Source: Ephemerocybe angulata (taxonomy: Eukaryota; Basidiomycota; Agaricomycetes; Agaricales; Psathyrellaceae). From it: a stretch of DNA of 64,000 nucleotides. The translations under genes and the position numbers were made by a program. Within the stretch, counting starts at the first letter, position 1, and every line of letters starts with the position of its first letter. The notes below the pieces were generated by a model, which did no database searches, was not told the origin of the DNA, and saw only the letters and a program-made list of their open reading frames with translations. The stretch covers positions 186,001 through 250,000 of the forward strand of contig JAACJK010000164.1 of the NCBI GenBank assembly GCA_013368325.1, written 5' to 3'. Positions 9,255 through 21,189 of the stretch are shown here, piece by piece.

Positions 9255-11279
9255 GAGCGATTCTGTGCGCGTTGTGTTGACTGGGTTAAGCGTTGTATTC
9301 TGAGGAGTTGATGCTGGTCGGTCTCGTTGGACTTTATACGCATTGCTAATGTCTTCGGAGGTCCTCCAGGCCCGGAAGCGGACCCTCCCGGTCAACGAAG
9401 TTTGCTGTGTTACGGGTTTTGTTGTCAGCGTCCTCGACTTCCGCAGCCTTGAGTGCCTATTCTTCTCACCTGAAGGTCATGAGGACGAGGAAAGGAGTTA
9501 GTGAGGACCGTACCAGTCGAAGTTGGATGTCAAAGCCAAATGCGCTGATGGGAGAAGATGGAGTTACGGCTTAGGCCTTCCCTTCATTCGCGCACACCTC
9601 GATTGTTGGCGAGCTCTAGGTGTAACCGTGAAATGGAGAGGGAAAACCGAAACGGTGCCAGGATTCAGGAATAACCGCGTCCGCGTTATTTGGCTGTCTT
9701 TGTACACCGTTCAGGCGCCCATCACCTCTTTGAGACTTCAACCTCTTCCTCCTCCTCTTCCACCACGACGCACAAACAGCGTGCATCGACGTAGCTCCCT
9801 AGCAAAACGCCCGCCCATATCCTTCACTGAGAATCCTTTGGACATGAACCCTGTCATCTCGCCCGTCTATTGTCTTTGCAAAGTTCTTTCTGTCCGACCG
9901 CGATTGCCGCTATGCATGCACCGACCGGACTCCACCCTCTGGGACGATCCTGTATTAGTGGGCACTTACTCGGAGCACTTGGGGGGTGTCTCTGAGATCG
10001 CTTGCATCACTTTGCCAACCAGCAGACGCTTTTGTCTCCTCTCTCTGCGTACATGCCGAGCTTGCTGGTGATGGTGCTTGGCGACGGCTTTCGAAAACTT
10101 TATTTTCGCAAATGGATAGCAAGTGGGGCCAGAAACGACTTCTGGGAGAATCGACAATATTCTTGAAGACCTTGTCGATATCTTCATGGGGCTAGGGGCG
10201 ACTGGTCTGTCTATGAAGTCGGATATGTGGGGTCGACTTCATTTAATATCTCGGGTTTAGCGGCACAGGCGCTGGGGTAGGCTTGCGGGTCTGCGACGAC
10301 GACCCCATTCGGCTGGCAATATGACTACGGGGCTTATCAAGAGGTGCTCCGGAAGGACCTCTCGGGGATGGCTATCCTCGCTGACTGCTACTTTTTTTTG
10401 GTATGCGCTGGAGATGAAAGGGGGTTGTAGATGGACGGATTCCAGGAGACGCATGTCGGATTTGCTGGATGGGTATCTGGATACCGAGCGTACTTAGACT
10501 CCTCTGGGTTACCCTCTGCAACCGCAGGGTAATTTTGTCCGTGAAGAGGACCGCTAGCCTCTATGGGCTGAATCCGATTGGTATCTACTTGGCTCGGTGC
10601 GTTGACAACGTAACTACAGGCCATCCTCTCGAGTCTCCAGAGGTCGTACGCTCGGCAGTTGGATGTTTCGGGTATTCCCCTTGGAGTTGGAAGCGGATAT
10701 AATTTCCAGTACAATGAGTGGGTAGACGGAGACAAGCGTCCATGGCCGGGTTCCATTGCTAGGTGCAACCGCAGGACTATTATGTTTTATTTTTGGGGGT
10801 GACGACGCAGGAGGGATTCAACTAACAATACCTTTGTGCTCCTACCCCAATCACCTTCATTCATTTGTGGCGGTCGTGTGGGTCCACTGCCTTCTCCCTA
10901 TTTTCTCTCCGTGGCTACCAGCTTCGCACCCTCGGCTTATTCTCGCAAGAGCCCTCGGCGTCTCTCTGGGCGGATACGATGGACGCAACCTCCGAGAGAA
11001 GCACTGACAGCAATCGCCTAGTGGGCCAATGCTAAAGACCCCTTCATCGCCACCGCTCACTTCTGGACAAAGATACTAGGACAGCCCTTATCCCGCGCCG
11101 CTCGGAGTTGTGCTGCGTCGTTAACCACACGTGTCGACGCAAGGCAGACCAGGGAACTGGTTCGAGTACGTACTTACATAGCTTGCCACAGCTGACAACG
11201 TTTCGCTGTATTCGTCATCAACACCCCCCTCCCCTTCCCGCATCTACTGTTATTATTTTCTTGAACCCTACTTAACCGA
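9255..11279. other. Intergenic, no supported gene; repeat pieces
   Basis: Several ORFs occur but none has family character or joinable exons. 9420-9480 shares cagcgtcctc and gcctattcttct with 7955-8005. 9715-9765 shares cgcccatcacctctt and ctcttc-ccaccac blocks with 5345-5380. Confidence 0.4.
10838..10925. repeat. Dispersed repeat copy 2 (partner at 8017-8110)
   Basis: It has the same ordered blocks as the first copy (tcctacccc-aatcaccttcattcatttgt; ccctattttctctccgtggct). Orientation is direct and the distance is about 2.8 kb. Confidence 0.45.
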
Positions 11280-12046
11280 ATGGACTCCGGTGTTATCCTT
11301 CGCCAGACCAGTGACAAGAACCCGAATCAAAATCAACCGACTAAGACCGGCAAGTCCAAGTCCCCCCGCCCTATGCTCAAAATCGGGGTTACGGCTCGAA
11401 GTTGGATTGAGCGCTTGAACAACATCACTGTCCTCCGTAGTACCAAAGCCTCTAAAAAGGTCTCTCTACTATATATACTCTTCCAAGACTGCAGGCTTAG
11501 TACCAGATGTTCCCTCCAGTCCCTCTCTAGCAAGATATCGATGCGTCGCTACCGGCCGAAATCCCCCCGGGGTCAGCCCCACAGCGATACAGGATCCCAC
11601 CCCCCATCGGTCTGTACTATCTCTATCTCTCAGCAAGCTTGGACTCTTAGTTGAAAATTCTACAACGCAGCCTCTCGAGGACTTGTCGGTGCGCGGCTTT
11701 CACGCTGGAAAACGTATGAGGAGCAGGATTTCAGAGCGCGCCCTACACAACGATCCGACAGGCGTGTTCTGGAAAGACCTTATAGTTCAATTTGCCCGAA
11801 TGAGGGAGGAGCATGACGGTCATATTCTTGCAGCCCGGCGTGTAGCCCACCAGTTGCAAATGCACGCCGAATACATGGCTAGGTCCAGGTCTGAATATCT
11901 AAGGGGAGGGGGGCGCGACTTGGAGGAAGATCTAGCATCCGTCATGGGCAACAGTAAGTGAGACCGCCTTCCGCTGCGTTACCCCTTGTTTGGCTTACAT
12001 ACACCTTTTCAAAGTCTCCCGAGCTCTTTCCCAGCTACCCGTCTGA
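11280..12046 (+). CDS. Hypothetical basic helical protein
   Basis: I propose three exons, 11280-11435, 11494-11953 and 12015-12046, joining in frame to 215 residues. The start is MDSGVILRQTSDKN. The N-terminal part is basic and low in structure (KTGKSKSPRPML). The C-terminal third is helical and charged: FWKDLIVQFARMREEHDGHILAARRVAHQLQMHAEYMARSRSEYL (about residues 150-195), ending NISRALSQLPV. I recognise no domain. The first junction could lie elsewhere, because another donor (GTCTCT at 11460) exists but gives a 28-nt intron. The long open second exon and conserved splice signals make a real gene more likely than not. Confidence 0.45.
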
Positions 12047-13182
12047 ACGCTCCCTGGATACTGTGGATAACGGACTTTCTATGCCACTGCCTTCCAAGCT
12101 TCAATACCTTCATTTGCTTTGCTCGACTCTACCTGTTCCTGTTTCTGTATGTTACCCGTTCTTTGTACGAGCCCATGTGTGTTATGTATTTTTACGCCCA
12201 GACCGATGTTTCTTCGCTTCGACGGACTTTTACGACCCTATCACTGGCCATATGGCTTCCAGTTCCTTAACTCTGTAATATGTAATACTACCCGATTCCG
12301 GCGCTCGACTGCCAGTCGAGGTTTGTCGAACACTCAGTGCCAAGTAACCCCTGATCGAGTTCGACGCTGCTCAGCGAAGTCAATTGCTCCCTAGGCATTT
12401 GCTAGGCATAAGCGCCCATTCCAAACCGTTACTACTAGTATTTAATCTGTAAGCCTATTTCACATTCGAAAGTCATTTCCATCTCCAACCCACTGTGGCC
12501 TTGAGGCTCCCGAGCACTCATTCAGATGTATGGATATGGTATAGGTTTTCTGTTGCACGATTTCACCCTATCAGTCTCGCAATATCACACCGTTCATCTC
12601 CTAATCTTCTCCCGTCCGTCCAAGCTACCTTTGGGCCTTGGCCTCCCACATCAGCCGACAAGCCTCCTCCACCTATACAATCGAAGGATGCATGTGGCTG
12701 CATATCTATATCATTTCCCCTGGGCTATCGATAGAACACAATCGATTGGCGCACTGCACGCGCCTGTGCCCCACACCAAGTCCATTTAAATTTTCACCGC
12801 CGCAGCTCTGTGAAATTTCCAGCCATGCTTCTGCAACTCAGTGCTGACTGAAAGCTGAGCAAGCTACATAGCATCGCCCTAGCCTCGACGGTCGGACCTG
12901 GGCTGGAGAACACAGGCCCCGGCACGGGGAAGCGTGTCCGCTCCGAGATGTGGAGTACCCCGCCCGATCAGGCACTGCGGGGATACAGCCTGAAACGGAA
13001 ATGTGGAATGTGGTACGACTCGCAGGCGGATGACCTCACACTTCATAGACTTCCATCACACTCATTAGAGAGCTAGCTTGACTGACGTTTTGGCGTAGAG
13101 AGAGAGAGCCACAACACCATACACATCGTCTTTCTTTTCTTTTCTTCCTTCAAGTTTACTCGTCGTTTGTATCGTGTCCTCG
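12047..13182. other. Intergenic; 5' region of the GH5 gene
   Basis: No gene is supported. The last 60 bases before 13183 are a pyrimidine tract (tctttcttttcttttcttcc), a usual feature upstream of fungal start codons. Confidence 0.5.
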
Positions 13183-16100
13183 ATGCCTCGGGTGCCCTCG
13201 ACGTCGCCAGCCACAGGCCTCCCGACACCGCCCTCCTACCTCCACACGACCGCCTGCAACTTCGTCGACAACGCCGGCCGCACCGTCCTCCTCCGCGGGG
13301 TCAACCTCTCAGGTGCGACGAAGGCCCCCGTCGGCCACCTCTCGCACCTCCTCGACGACTTCTGGGAGTCTGCCGAGGCCGGCGGCGAGAGCTTCGTTGG
13401 GCGCCCGCTGAACCTCGACGACGGGAGCGCCGACATCCACCTCGCCCGCCTGAGGGGCTGGGGTTTCAACTTTCTGAGGTTCCCGTTTACGTGGGAGGCG
13501 CTGGAGCATGAGGGGCCGGGCATATATGATGAGGAGTATATGGATTATACGGTTAGGGTGTTGCAGCGGTGTAGAGAGTTTGGATTCAGGGTCTTGATGG
13601 ACCCACACCAGGATACCGTGCGTCTCTCTCCCTCTCTCTCTTTTAACTTCATACATACATACAGTTCGAGTATTCCCCCTTCCTCGTCTTTCCTTCCCCT
13701 CGTTCTTATCGTCGTCGTTTGTGTGGTTACTGTGGTTACTGACTCCACATATACAGTGGTCCCGCTTCTCGGGCGGCTCAGGCGCGCCCTTCTGGACCCT
13801 CGCAGCATGCGGGATAAACCCCTCCAACATCACAGCAACCCAATCCGCCATAATCCACTGCGAATACCCCCTCTCGCACGCGCCCGACCCCGCCTCGCTC
13901 CCCGCCATGGTCTGGAGCACAAACTACGGCCGCCTCCTCTCGCAAACCCTCTTCACCCTCTTCTTCGCCGGCCGCACCTTCGCACCAAAGTGCATAATCG
14001 ACGGGCTGAACATCCAAGACTACCTCCAAAACCACTACATCGAGGCCTGCGGGCGCCTCGCGGATCGTATAAGGGAGCATGATGGGGGGTTGTTGTATGA
14101 AGAGTGCGTTGTGGGGTGGGACACGCTGAATGAGCCGTTTGAAGGCTTGTGTGGGTGGGAGGACTTGAATGCGAATCCCACGAAGCAGGGGAGCACGTTG
14201 AAGAAGGGGACGTATCCGACGCCCGCGCAGAGCTTTAGGCTGGGGATGGGGCAGGCGCAGACGGTGGAGCATTGGACGTTTGGCGCGCTTGGGCCGTCGA
14301 GGGATGGGATGGTCACTATTGATCCGAAGGGCTTGAAGGTGTGGGCTGATGTCACGCCTGTGGTTGGTGAGGAGGAGGAGGGGGAGGGGGTTGAGGGGGG
14401 TGAGGGAGGTGTTGGAAAGAGGGGTGGGGAGAGGGAGGATGGGACGAATGAGAGGTGGGGGTGGAAGCGGGATGTGGGGAAGTGGCCTTTGGGAACGTGT
14501 GTGTGGGCGCTGCACGGGGTGTGGGACGTCGAGACGGGGTTCGTCCTCCGGCCTGACTACTTCCGCTTCTCCCCCGAAACCGGCGTGGAAGTGGAGTTCA
14601 TCACGGACTTCTGGAAGCCCCATTTCCTCGCGTATAAAAAGAGGATTGCTCAAGCGCATGAGGAGGCGGTGTGGTTCGTGCAGCCGCCGGTGTTTGCGTT
14701 CCCGCCCGAGGTGGGGGAGGAGGAGTTGAGGGGACGGTGTGCGTATAGCTGTCATTATTATGATGGGTTGACGCTGTTGACGAGGCATTGGAATTGGTTT
14801 AATGCGGATGCGCTGGGCCTTTTGAGGGGGAAGTATTCGTCGACGTTGCCGGCGGTGAAGATCGGGGAGCCGGCGATACGGAGGAGTCTGCAAGACCAGC
14901 TGGGCATGCTGAAATCCGACGCTAAAATCCTTGGAGACTATCCTACGCTGGTAGGGGAGATTGGCGCCCCGTTTGATATGGATGGGAAGAAGAGCTATGG
15001 GTGGACGGATGGGGGGAAGTATAAGGGGGATTATAGTCAGCAGGAGAAGGCGCTGGATGCGAGTTTGAATGCGTGTGATGGGCCGAATGGGTTGAGTTGG
15101 ACGGTGTGGACGTTTGTGCCGGATGATCATAGCCATGAGTGGGGAGATGGGTGGAATATGGAGGATTTGAGTCTGTGGAGTCCGGCGGATGTGTGGGAGA
15201 GGGAGAGGAGGGAAAGGGCCAGGCAGGGTGGGACGAAGAATAGGAAGAGGGTTAAGGGCGCTGGGGGGAGGCAGGGGAATGGGAATGGGAGGAGGATGGT
15301 TATGCCTGGGGGGCTGGAGGGGTTGAGTGAGGAGTCGCTTTCTATGCTTGGGGCGGGGGGTATTAGCAGGAAGAATACGGAGGGGAGTAAGGTTTCGCTT
15401 GTGCTGCATGCGAGTGAGCAGGTGCAGCAGCAGGGACAGCAGCAGATGGTGTCCCCGCCGAGCTCTGCGAAGACGAAGAATGGGCAGCCGAGGCCTTCGC
15501 TCGCGATGATGGCCGCCGCCTCGTCACTTTCACTCGCGACCCTCGGAACCGCCACCCTCGCCTCGCCTTCCTCCGCGTCCCTCGCGCCGTCTTTCATCAC
15601 CAACAACACCGCGGACTACAATGACAATGTCGATCCGGAGTTATACGAGGAAGAAGACGATGGCGAAGGCAGTCTGGCGCTGCTCGGGTGGCATAAGAAC
15701 CCGTTTGACTTTTTGAGCGACGGGGCGCGGGCGGTGAAGGCGTTTTGTCGGCCGTATGCGGAGAGGACGGTGGGTGTGCCTGTGCGGATGGATTTTGATG
15801 TGGGGAAGGGGGTGTTTAGGTTGGTGGTGAGTGTGGGGGCGGAGGATAGGCCTGTTCCAAGCGCGCTTGGGAGGGGGGCGCGGAGGACGAGGACGAGGAC
15901 GAGGAAGGTATCATCGTCTGTGGGGAGTTCTGCGAGTGGGGAGAGTGGGAAGGGGGATGATGAGGAGGGGGAAGGGGAAGAGGAGGAGGAGGAGGAGGAG
16001 GAGGAGGAGGAGGGGCTTGCGACGGAGATTTATGTGCCGCTTATACATTATGCGCATGCGCGGCTTTTGGACTCGCCGTCGAGGAAGCGGTGGGCCGCGA

Positions 16101-17749
16101 CGCGCTCGCAGGCCGAGTCCTCCTCCTCCTCTTCCTCTGCCTCTTCCTCCTCCTCAGAAGATGGCGAGAGTGTGGGGTCGTCGCCTGTTGTGCCTGGGGC
16201 TGCGTATGGGGGAGGGGTTGGGGGCATGCCGACGGAGAGCAAGGTTGCGTTGATTATGAAGCAGGCGGAGGAGAGTGGGAGTGCGAATTCGGTTGTGAGG
16301 GGTGTGGCGGCTGCTGCGACTGCTGCTGTGGGGGGTATTGCGCCGAGTGGGACTGCGGTGCTTGATTCGGCGGAGGCGCACGCCAACGCAAACGCCAACG
16401 CCAACGGGAACGCGAACGCGAACAACGACTCTGAGGCGGGGGGTGTTGATTCGGTTGTGAGGGGTGTTGCGGCTGCTGCGACTGCTGCTGTGGGGGGTAT
16501 TGCGCCGAGTGGGACTGCTGTGCTGGATTCGGCTGAGGCGCACGCCAACGCCAACGGGAACGCGGGTGTTCAACGGAAAAGTGGAAGTGAGAGTCCTGAT
16601 CTCAGCGACGACTCGCCTACACCCTCGCGGAACGCGAGTACGACGGCCTTCCTTGCCGGTAGGACGGAGGAGAGCGTCGCTACGGCCGTGGAGACGGAGC
16701 CTGTGAAGCCTGCGACGGGTGTTGTGACGAGCTCGAGGGAGAGTGTGGAGAGGGAGAGGATTCCTGTTGTGGGCGCTGTGCCTGTGACTGCGGGTGCGAG
16801 TCCGTATCCGAACAGTGCGAGGAGGCCTGGGTTTGGGAGGGCTGATACGGAGGCGAGTGGGGTTAGTTTTGGAGGATTGGAGGGGGTTAGGGAGACGCCG
16901 GCGTTGAGTAGTGTGGAGACGTTGGCTGCGAAGGGGCGGGCGTGGGAGGAGGGGAGGGCCAAGGGAGGGAAGGGGAAGAGGGGGGCGGTGATTGTGCCTG
17001 GGGTGGAGGATGATGGGGAGGCTGTTGTGGATGTGGAGGTTAAGGTTAGTGAGGGAAGGTGGAGGGTGGAGGGGCAGAGGCTTTTGTGGTGGTATGATGT
17101 GCCGGAGGCGCTGCCTGAGGGGCCGGCGGAGTCGAGTTTGAGTTTGGCTGGGGGAGAGGGGGAGGGGGTGGAGGGGGTGGAGGGGGCGGGGAGGAAGGGG
17201 AAGGATAGGAGGAAGGAGGTTGTTATTGAGATTAGGAGGAGGGGTGGGCCTGTGAAGATGAAGGAGGTGAATGCGAGGAGGGAGGGGTGGTGTGGGGGTT
17301 GTGTGAGGAGGGGTGTCGGGTTATGTGAGGGGGTGTGTGTGCTTTGGATTGGATTTGGATTTGGATCTGGACTCTTGCTTTTTTCCGCTTTCTTTCTGAA
17401 TTTCTCTCTTCCTCTTTTATATGCTGGATGGGCTCGAGATACGGGCCTCTGTATCATTATGCTTCCTCCTTCTCCCTCTTTTCCTTTTCCTTCGACATTG
17501 CGTTCCGCAGGATGTACCACCACCTCATCCATCACTATCACCCAAAAGGTTTTCTGCTCTTCTCTGCTCTTTTCATTTTCGGCATGGCATTATCATATAC
17601 TCGTTATGCATCAGACATACGGCATGCACTCATACGTACATACATATATACATGCGGAATCGCGATTGTACTCTACAGTAGTTCTAGTTTTTTCAGTTTT
17701 TAGTTATGTTTTGGAGGACATGCTATACCTTATCGAAGCAAACGCGTGA
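13183..17749 (+). CDS. GH5 family glycosidase, EGCrP / sterylglucosidase-like, with very long low-complexity insertion
   Basis: Exon 1 is 13183-13617 and exon 2 starts at 13757 (DPHQDT joined to [13 protein letters not shown]), giving about 1,475 residues. The TIM barrel shows [29 protein letters not shown], the acid/base in [10 protein letters not shown] (Glu about 271) and the nucleophile in [15 protein letters not shown] (Glu about 546). This matches fungal GH5_12 enzymes related to endoglycoceramidase, which cleave glucosylceramide or sterylglucoside in the cell. The C-terminal beta-sandwich appears split: [31 protein letters not shown] and [12 protein letters not shown] precede a Ser/Glu/Ala/Asn-rich stretch of about 350 residues, then [20 protein letters not shown] resumes. 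The last 140 codons beyond about 17330 turn AT-rich and hydrophobic. They may be 3'UTR or an unrecognised intron, so the true stop is uncertain. Confidence 0.88.
16291..16560 (+). repeat. In-frame 162-bp tandem duplication inside the GH5 gene
   Basis: About 100 bases from 16291 ([34 protein letters not shown]) recur from 16453 with only a few substitutions. The period is 162 bp, or 54 codons, so the frame is kept. Each copy ends in ANANGN micro-repeats. Confidence 0.85.
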
Positions 17750-17755
17750 CGTCAT
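17748..17755. promoter_or_regulatory. TGACGTCA palindrome upstream of the FunK1 gene
   Basis: This is a perfect CRE/ATF-type site about 280 bp before the kinase start, overlapping the end of the annotated GH5 frame. The same octamer sits in the promoters of the RING gene (30719-30726) and its relic (679-686). Function is inferred only from the motif. Confidence 0.35.
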
Positions 17756-18027
17756 AACCTGAGTCGCGTCGTCGACGCGTCCGAAAATGGCGACTTCGTC
17801 GTTCCTTACTTCTTCCCTCAACGTAAAATTCAGTATGAAACTGAAGTCTGAGGCTATGAACGGCTCGTTAATCCGAACTTTTCCAACTTCATGCGCCAAC
17901 GACAGCGAACAACGGCCTGACCCCGCCTGCTGCCGCGTGTGCCGAATTCGGGAGGCGCCGATCAGTGATTGCCACCCACCGTTGGCCCGGGCCCATTGTC
18001 CCTTCAACTTGAACCACCACCTCCTCC

Positions 18028-21000
18028 ATGGCGTCGACATCCGGCAATACTGTGCCAGCTGACTCCGGGACTCCACCACCTAAGAGTCAACTGCCAGCCA
18101 TGGCTACTCCAAAACACAACTCTCAAGTTCCCGAGATTAACTCTTCACAATTCCACATGTGAGTTGGCAGCGACTTCAAGCGTGACCGACTTGCTGAGCG
18201 TAGCTTTCGCCAGTGACCCGTACGTTAGGCGGCTTCTGAATACGGAAGTCCTACGATATGAGCCTGGCTCAATAAATCGGTGGCTTCATGATGGCCTCTC
18301 CCGACTCAACGCAATTCGGCCAGCGGATGCTGAATTTCCCCTTCCTGAGAATGGGGTGCTTGCCCTAGCAAAAGTCGAGGCGGAACTTGGGCCCTGTCTA
18401 CATTCTATCGTCGAGTTGATGGAGAAAGACACGTCCAAGGAACGAATGGATACCATAAATACTGAGCTGACGTCTTAGTAAGTCTCCTGCTCTATTTGAA
18501 TGCCCATCTGCTTACGCTCAACGTTTTCGTCGTCTCTAAGTGCGACTGCCGCCGAGTCCGAGCGAAACAAGCACTTCGTCAAGGCGGCTAATACTGCGTT
18601 CGAGTTACTTCAGTCCCACACGATTCATGAATCGAGTATTCCCCCTGCCTTTGACGATCCAAACTCGGTCGTGTTCATGAGGCACGACTCTGTCCCTATT
18701 GAGTCGACCCAAGGCAGCCATGGGAAGGCACACTATCAAAGGCCGGACGTGATTCTTGCGTACCGTCAACATATTGAGGCTCTCTTCCCCGAGCCTTTGA
18801 CCACTGAGGATCTTCTCAAAGCGGTTACCGACGAGCCTCCCTCTTCCCTAGAATGGTCCGAGGGTCTTTTATTTGTCGAGAGGAAGCTGGATTCCAGGAG
18901 GAAGATTATCAGGCCCCAAAGATATACATCCGATATCCTAGTAGAGATCGAGATTCCCGACCAGAATGCCCTGTGGGAAGAGATACAGGAGGTTTCACAA
19001 GAAACTAGTGACTTGGGGGACGCCAGATTGATAGCTTTATCTATGGCGTCAAGCTCCCAGCCGAGGACTTCCAACGGTCAAGACGACCTCCAAGAAGGTG
19101 AATTGCATCCCGCACTAAGCGCTCAACGTTTAACTGAATCTCTTTGGGCCTTCTAGGCGAGGACAAGAAGCGTAGTGCCTCTGATGCTGGGCTCGACTCC
19201 TGCGGTGCGGAGCGCAAGAAGGCGAAGACTAAATTCATGAAGAAACTGGACAGGGTGCTCGTGGCGAATAATATGAGATACCGGGATCCGACGAAACAGC
19301 ACGCTGCTGTGCAGCTGGCGAACTATGCTGCTGAGACGATGACCAGAACATTCGGCCGTAATCACGCCCTAGGCCTTATGCTCACCGGTAAGTGCTCCCA
19401 ATTCCATAGATCAACACGTATCTGACCTGCCGCCTGCGTATATCTTTGGCTAGGATCTATGCTGAACGTTTGGCGCTTCGACCGCGAGGGGGACCTGATC
19501 CAGATGACAGGCTTCGACATATTCGAGGACTTCCCCACTTTTTTACTGTTTCTCTTCGTGATTCAGCGATTCACGCCCGCGGACTGGGGCTACTTACCAC
19601 GATTCGACGACCTGAACAGGCGGGCTATCAGCAAGGTTGAAGCAGAGAAGCTCGCTACTGTGGCTGCCGCAAAGGCGATCAACAAGACCGGACAACAGGT
19701 CCCAGACGCGGCAGATGTTGCTGAAAGGACCCGCAAGATCATGGAAGAGGATTCAATTCGCACTATGGACCTGACAGACATCATGGTATCACCTTACAAG
19801 CCCTCGAGTGGGACTGCGACATTCAAGGGAACGAAGGGTGACGAAATTCCTACTAAGTTCGGTCTTAGTGGTCGCGCTACTGGGGTCAAGGGAGGCGAAC
19901 TCGTCGTCTCTCCGGATGGAGATGGAGGAAAGGAAGTGTCCAACCGTGAGGTTGTTCTGAAGCTCTCCTGGGGCGAAGTAGGCCGCAATCGAGAGAAAGT
20001 TATTATCGACAAGGCGCGGCAGGCGTTCGAAGGGAAGGAGTTTGCTGAAGGAGGCGACCCCTGTGATTATCTTCCGGAGATTCTGGGCGAGAAGGTGTTC
20101 GAAGATTTCGACACTGACATTGTTCGGAAAGCCATACTGGAGGACTACGAGGCTTACAGGGCGAAGCGTCCTTTCGCGCGGCGTTATCCGGTACTCGTTA
20201 TGCTGCCAAAATATGAACCCATCAGAGTCATAACATCGATGCACGCGGCAACTCAAGTGAGCCTTTTTATTGCGCTAATCTACTGTGAGTACGATAGTGT
20301 GCAGATACCCTTTTCAAACTAATCAAGTCTGTTTGTAGGCCATGCAATGCTCTGGTCGGTCGGCATTGAGCACGGAGACATCAGCGAAAGCAATCTCATG
20401 TACGAAGAGTCCACCGGAAGACCCAAGCTATGCGACTACGACCTGTCCCACATCCGAGGGGATTATCGACCTAGTGAACACTTGAATCCCGGCACTTGGG
20501 CCTTCATGGCTGGCGACCTGCTTACCGCTGAAGCTATGGAGGGCAAAGTAACTCGCCTCTATCGACATGATTTTGAATCCTTCCTCGCCGTTCTGGTCTG
20601 GATCTCCCTTCGATACAATAACGGGGAACGAGTCCCCTGTCCTCGACTTGACGGATGGGCTCAGGGCGACTTCAGGCGTTGCTACGCCTACCGGGAAGAC
20701 ACATACACCTCGATCAGCTTTGGACACTTCGACTGCCCAGATTGGTTGTCATCCGATATGTGGTATGGTATCAAAATGCTCGTCCACGACTTCAAGAGAA
20801 TTCTTACCACGAGAGATATTGCCAAAGGAAAAGTCAGGGAACAGGAAAGAATGAAGTCAAAATCGGAGGAATCTCTCGCAGGGGCACAGACCCCAGAAGC
20901 ACCTAAGAAAGTCGACTTTCTCCCGGATCGCGGCTTTCTCTCGAACGAAGGCTTTTTCTTTAGGCCACGTGGGGGCGCTAGTGTGCCAGTGGAAACACCG

Positions 21001-21189
21001 ACGGTGTGGAAGGAAGAAGACGAAGAAAGTCTGGCAGCGCTGAAGAAAGACGTCGAGTCATATGATGACGTTCGTTTTGTGAACAAGGCCGCCTCGATGA
21101 TGGAGTTATTTAAATTCAACCGGAGCATTGGTCCCTACTTTACAACCTTGCTGCAAGACAATTTGAAGGTAGCAAACGTTTCGGCCTAG
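18028..21189 (+). CDS. FunK1 family protein kinase-like protein
   Basis: Six exons (18028-18158, 18214-18477, 18541-19097, 19157-19387, 19454-20284, 20339-21189) join in frame to 954 residues. The FunK1 N-lobe signature is at the exon 4/5 join, HALGLMLTGSMLNVWRFDREGDLIQ. The catalytic loop is GIEHGDISESNLMYE and the metal-loop equivalent is KLCDYDLSHI. These are followed by GTWAFMAGDLLT and RHDFESFLAVLVWI, the family's characteristic C-lobe. FunK1 kinases are fungal-specific and expanded in mushroom-forming fungi; substrates are unknown. The usual HRD arginine is Gly (HGD), while the catalytic Asp and Asn are kept and DFG is DYD, so activity is plausible but not certain. A Lys/Glu-rich insertion lies near residues 765-840. 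It is followed on the same strand by the DUF6535 gene. Confidence 0.88.

Noticed and set aside
13778..15409. A 543-codon open frame on the minus strand opposite the GH5 gene
   Set aside because: It is rich in Pro/Arg/His/Ile repeats and mirrors the codon bias of the GH5 frame, which has clear catalytic motifs. It is a shadow of that gene.
16570..17541. A 323-codon minus-strand frame with Ser/Pro/Thr-rich text
   Set aside because: It lies opposite the GH5 coding strand in low-complexity DNA and has no start context or domain.
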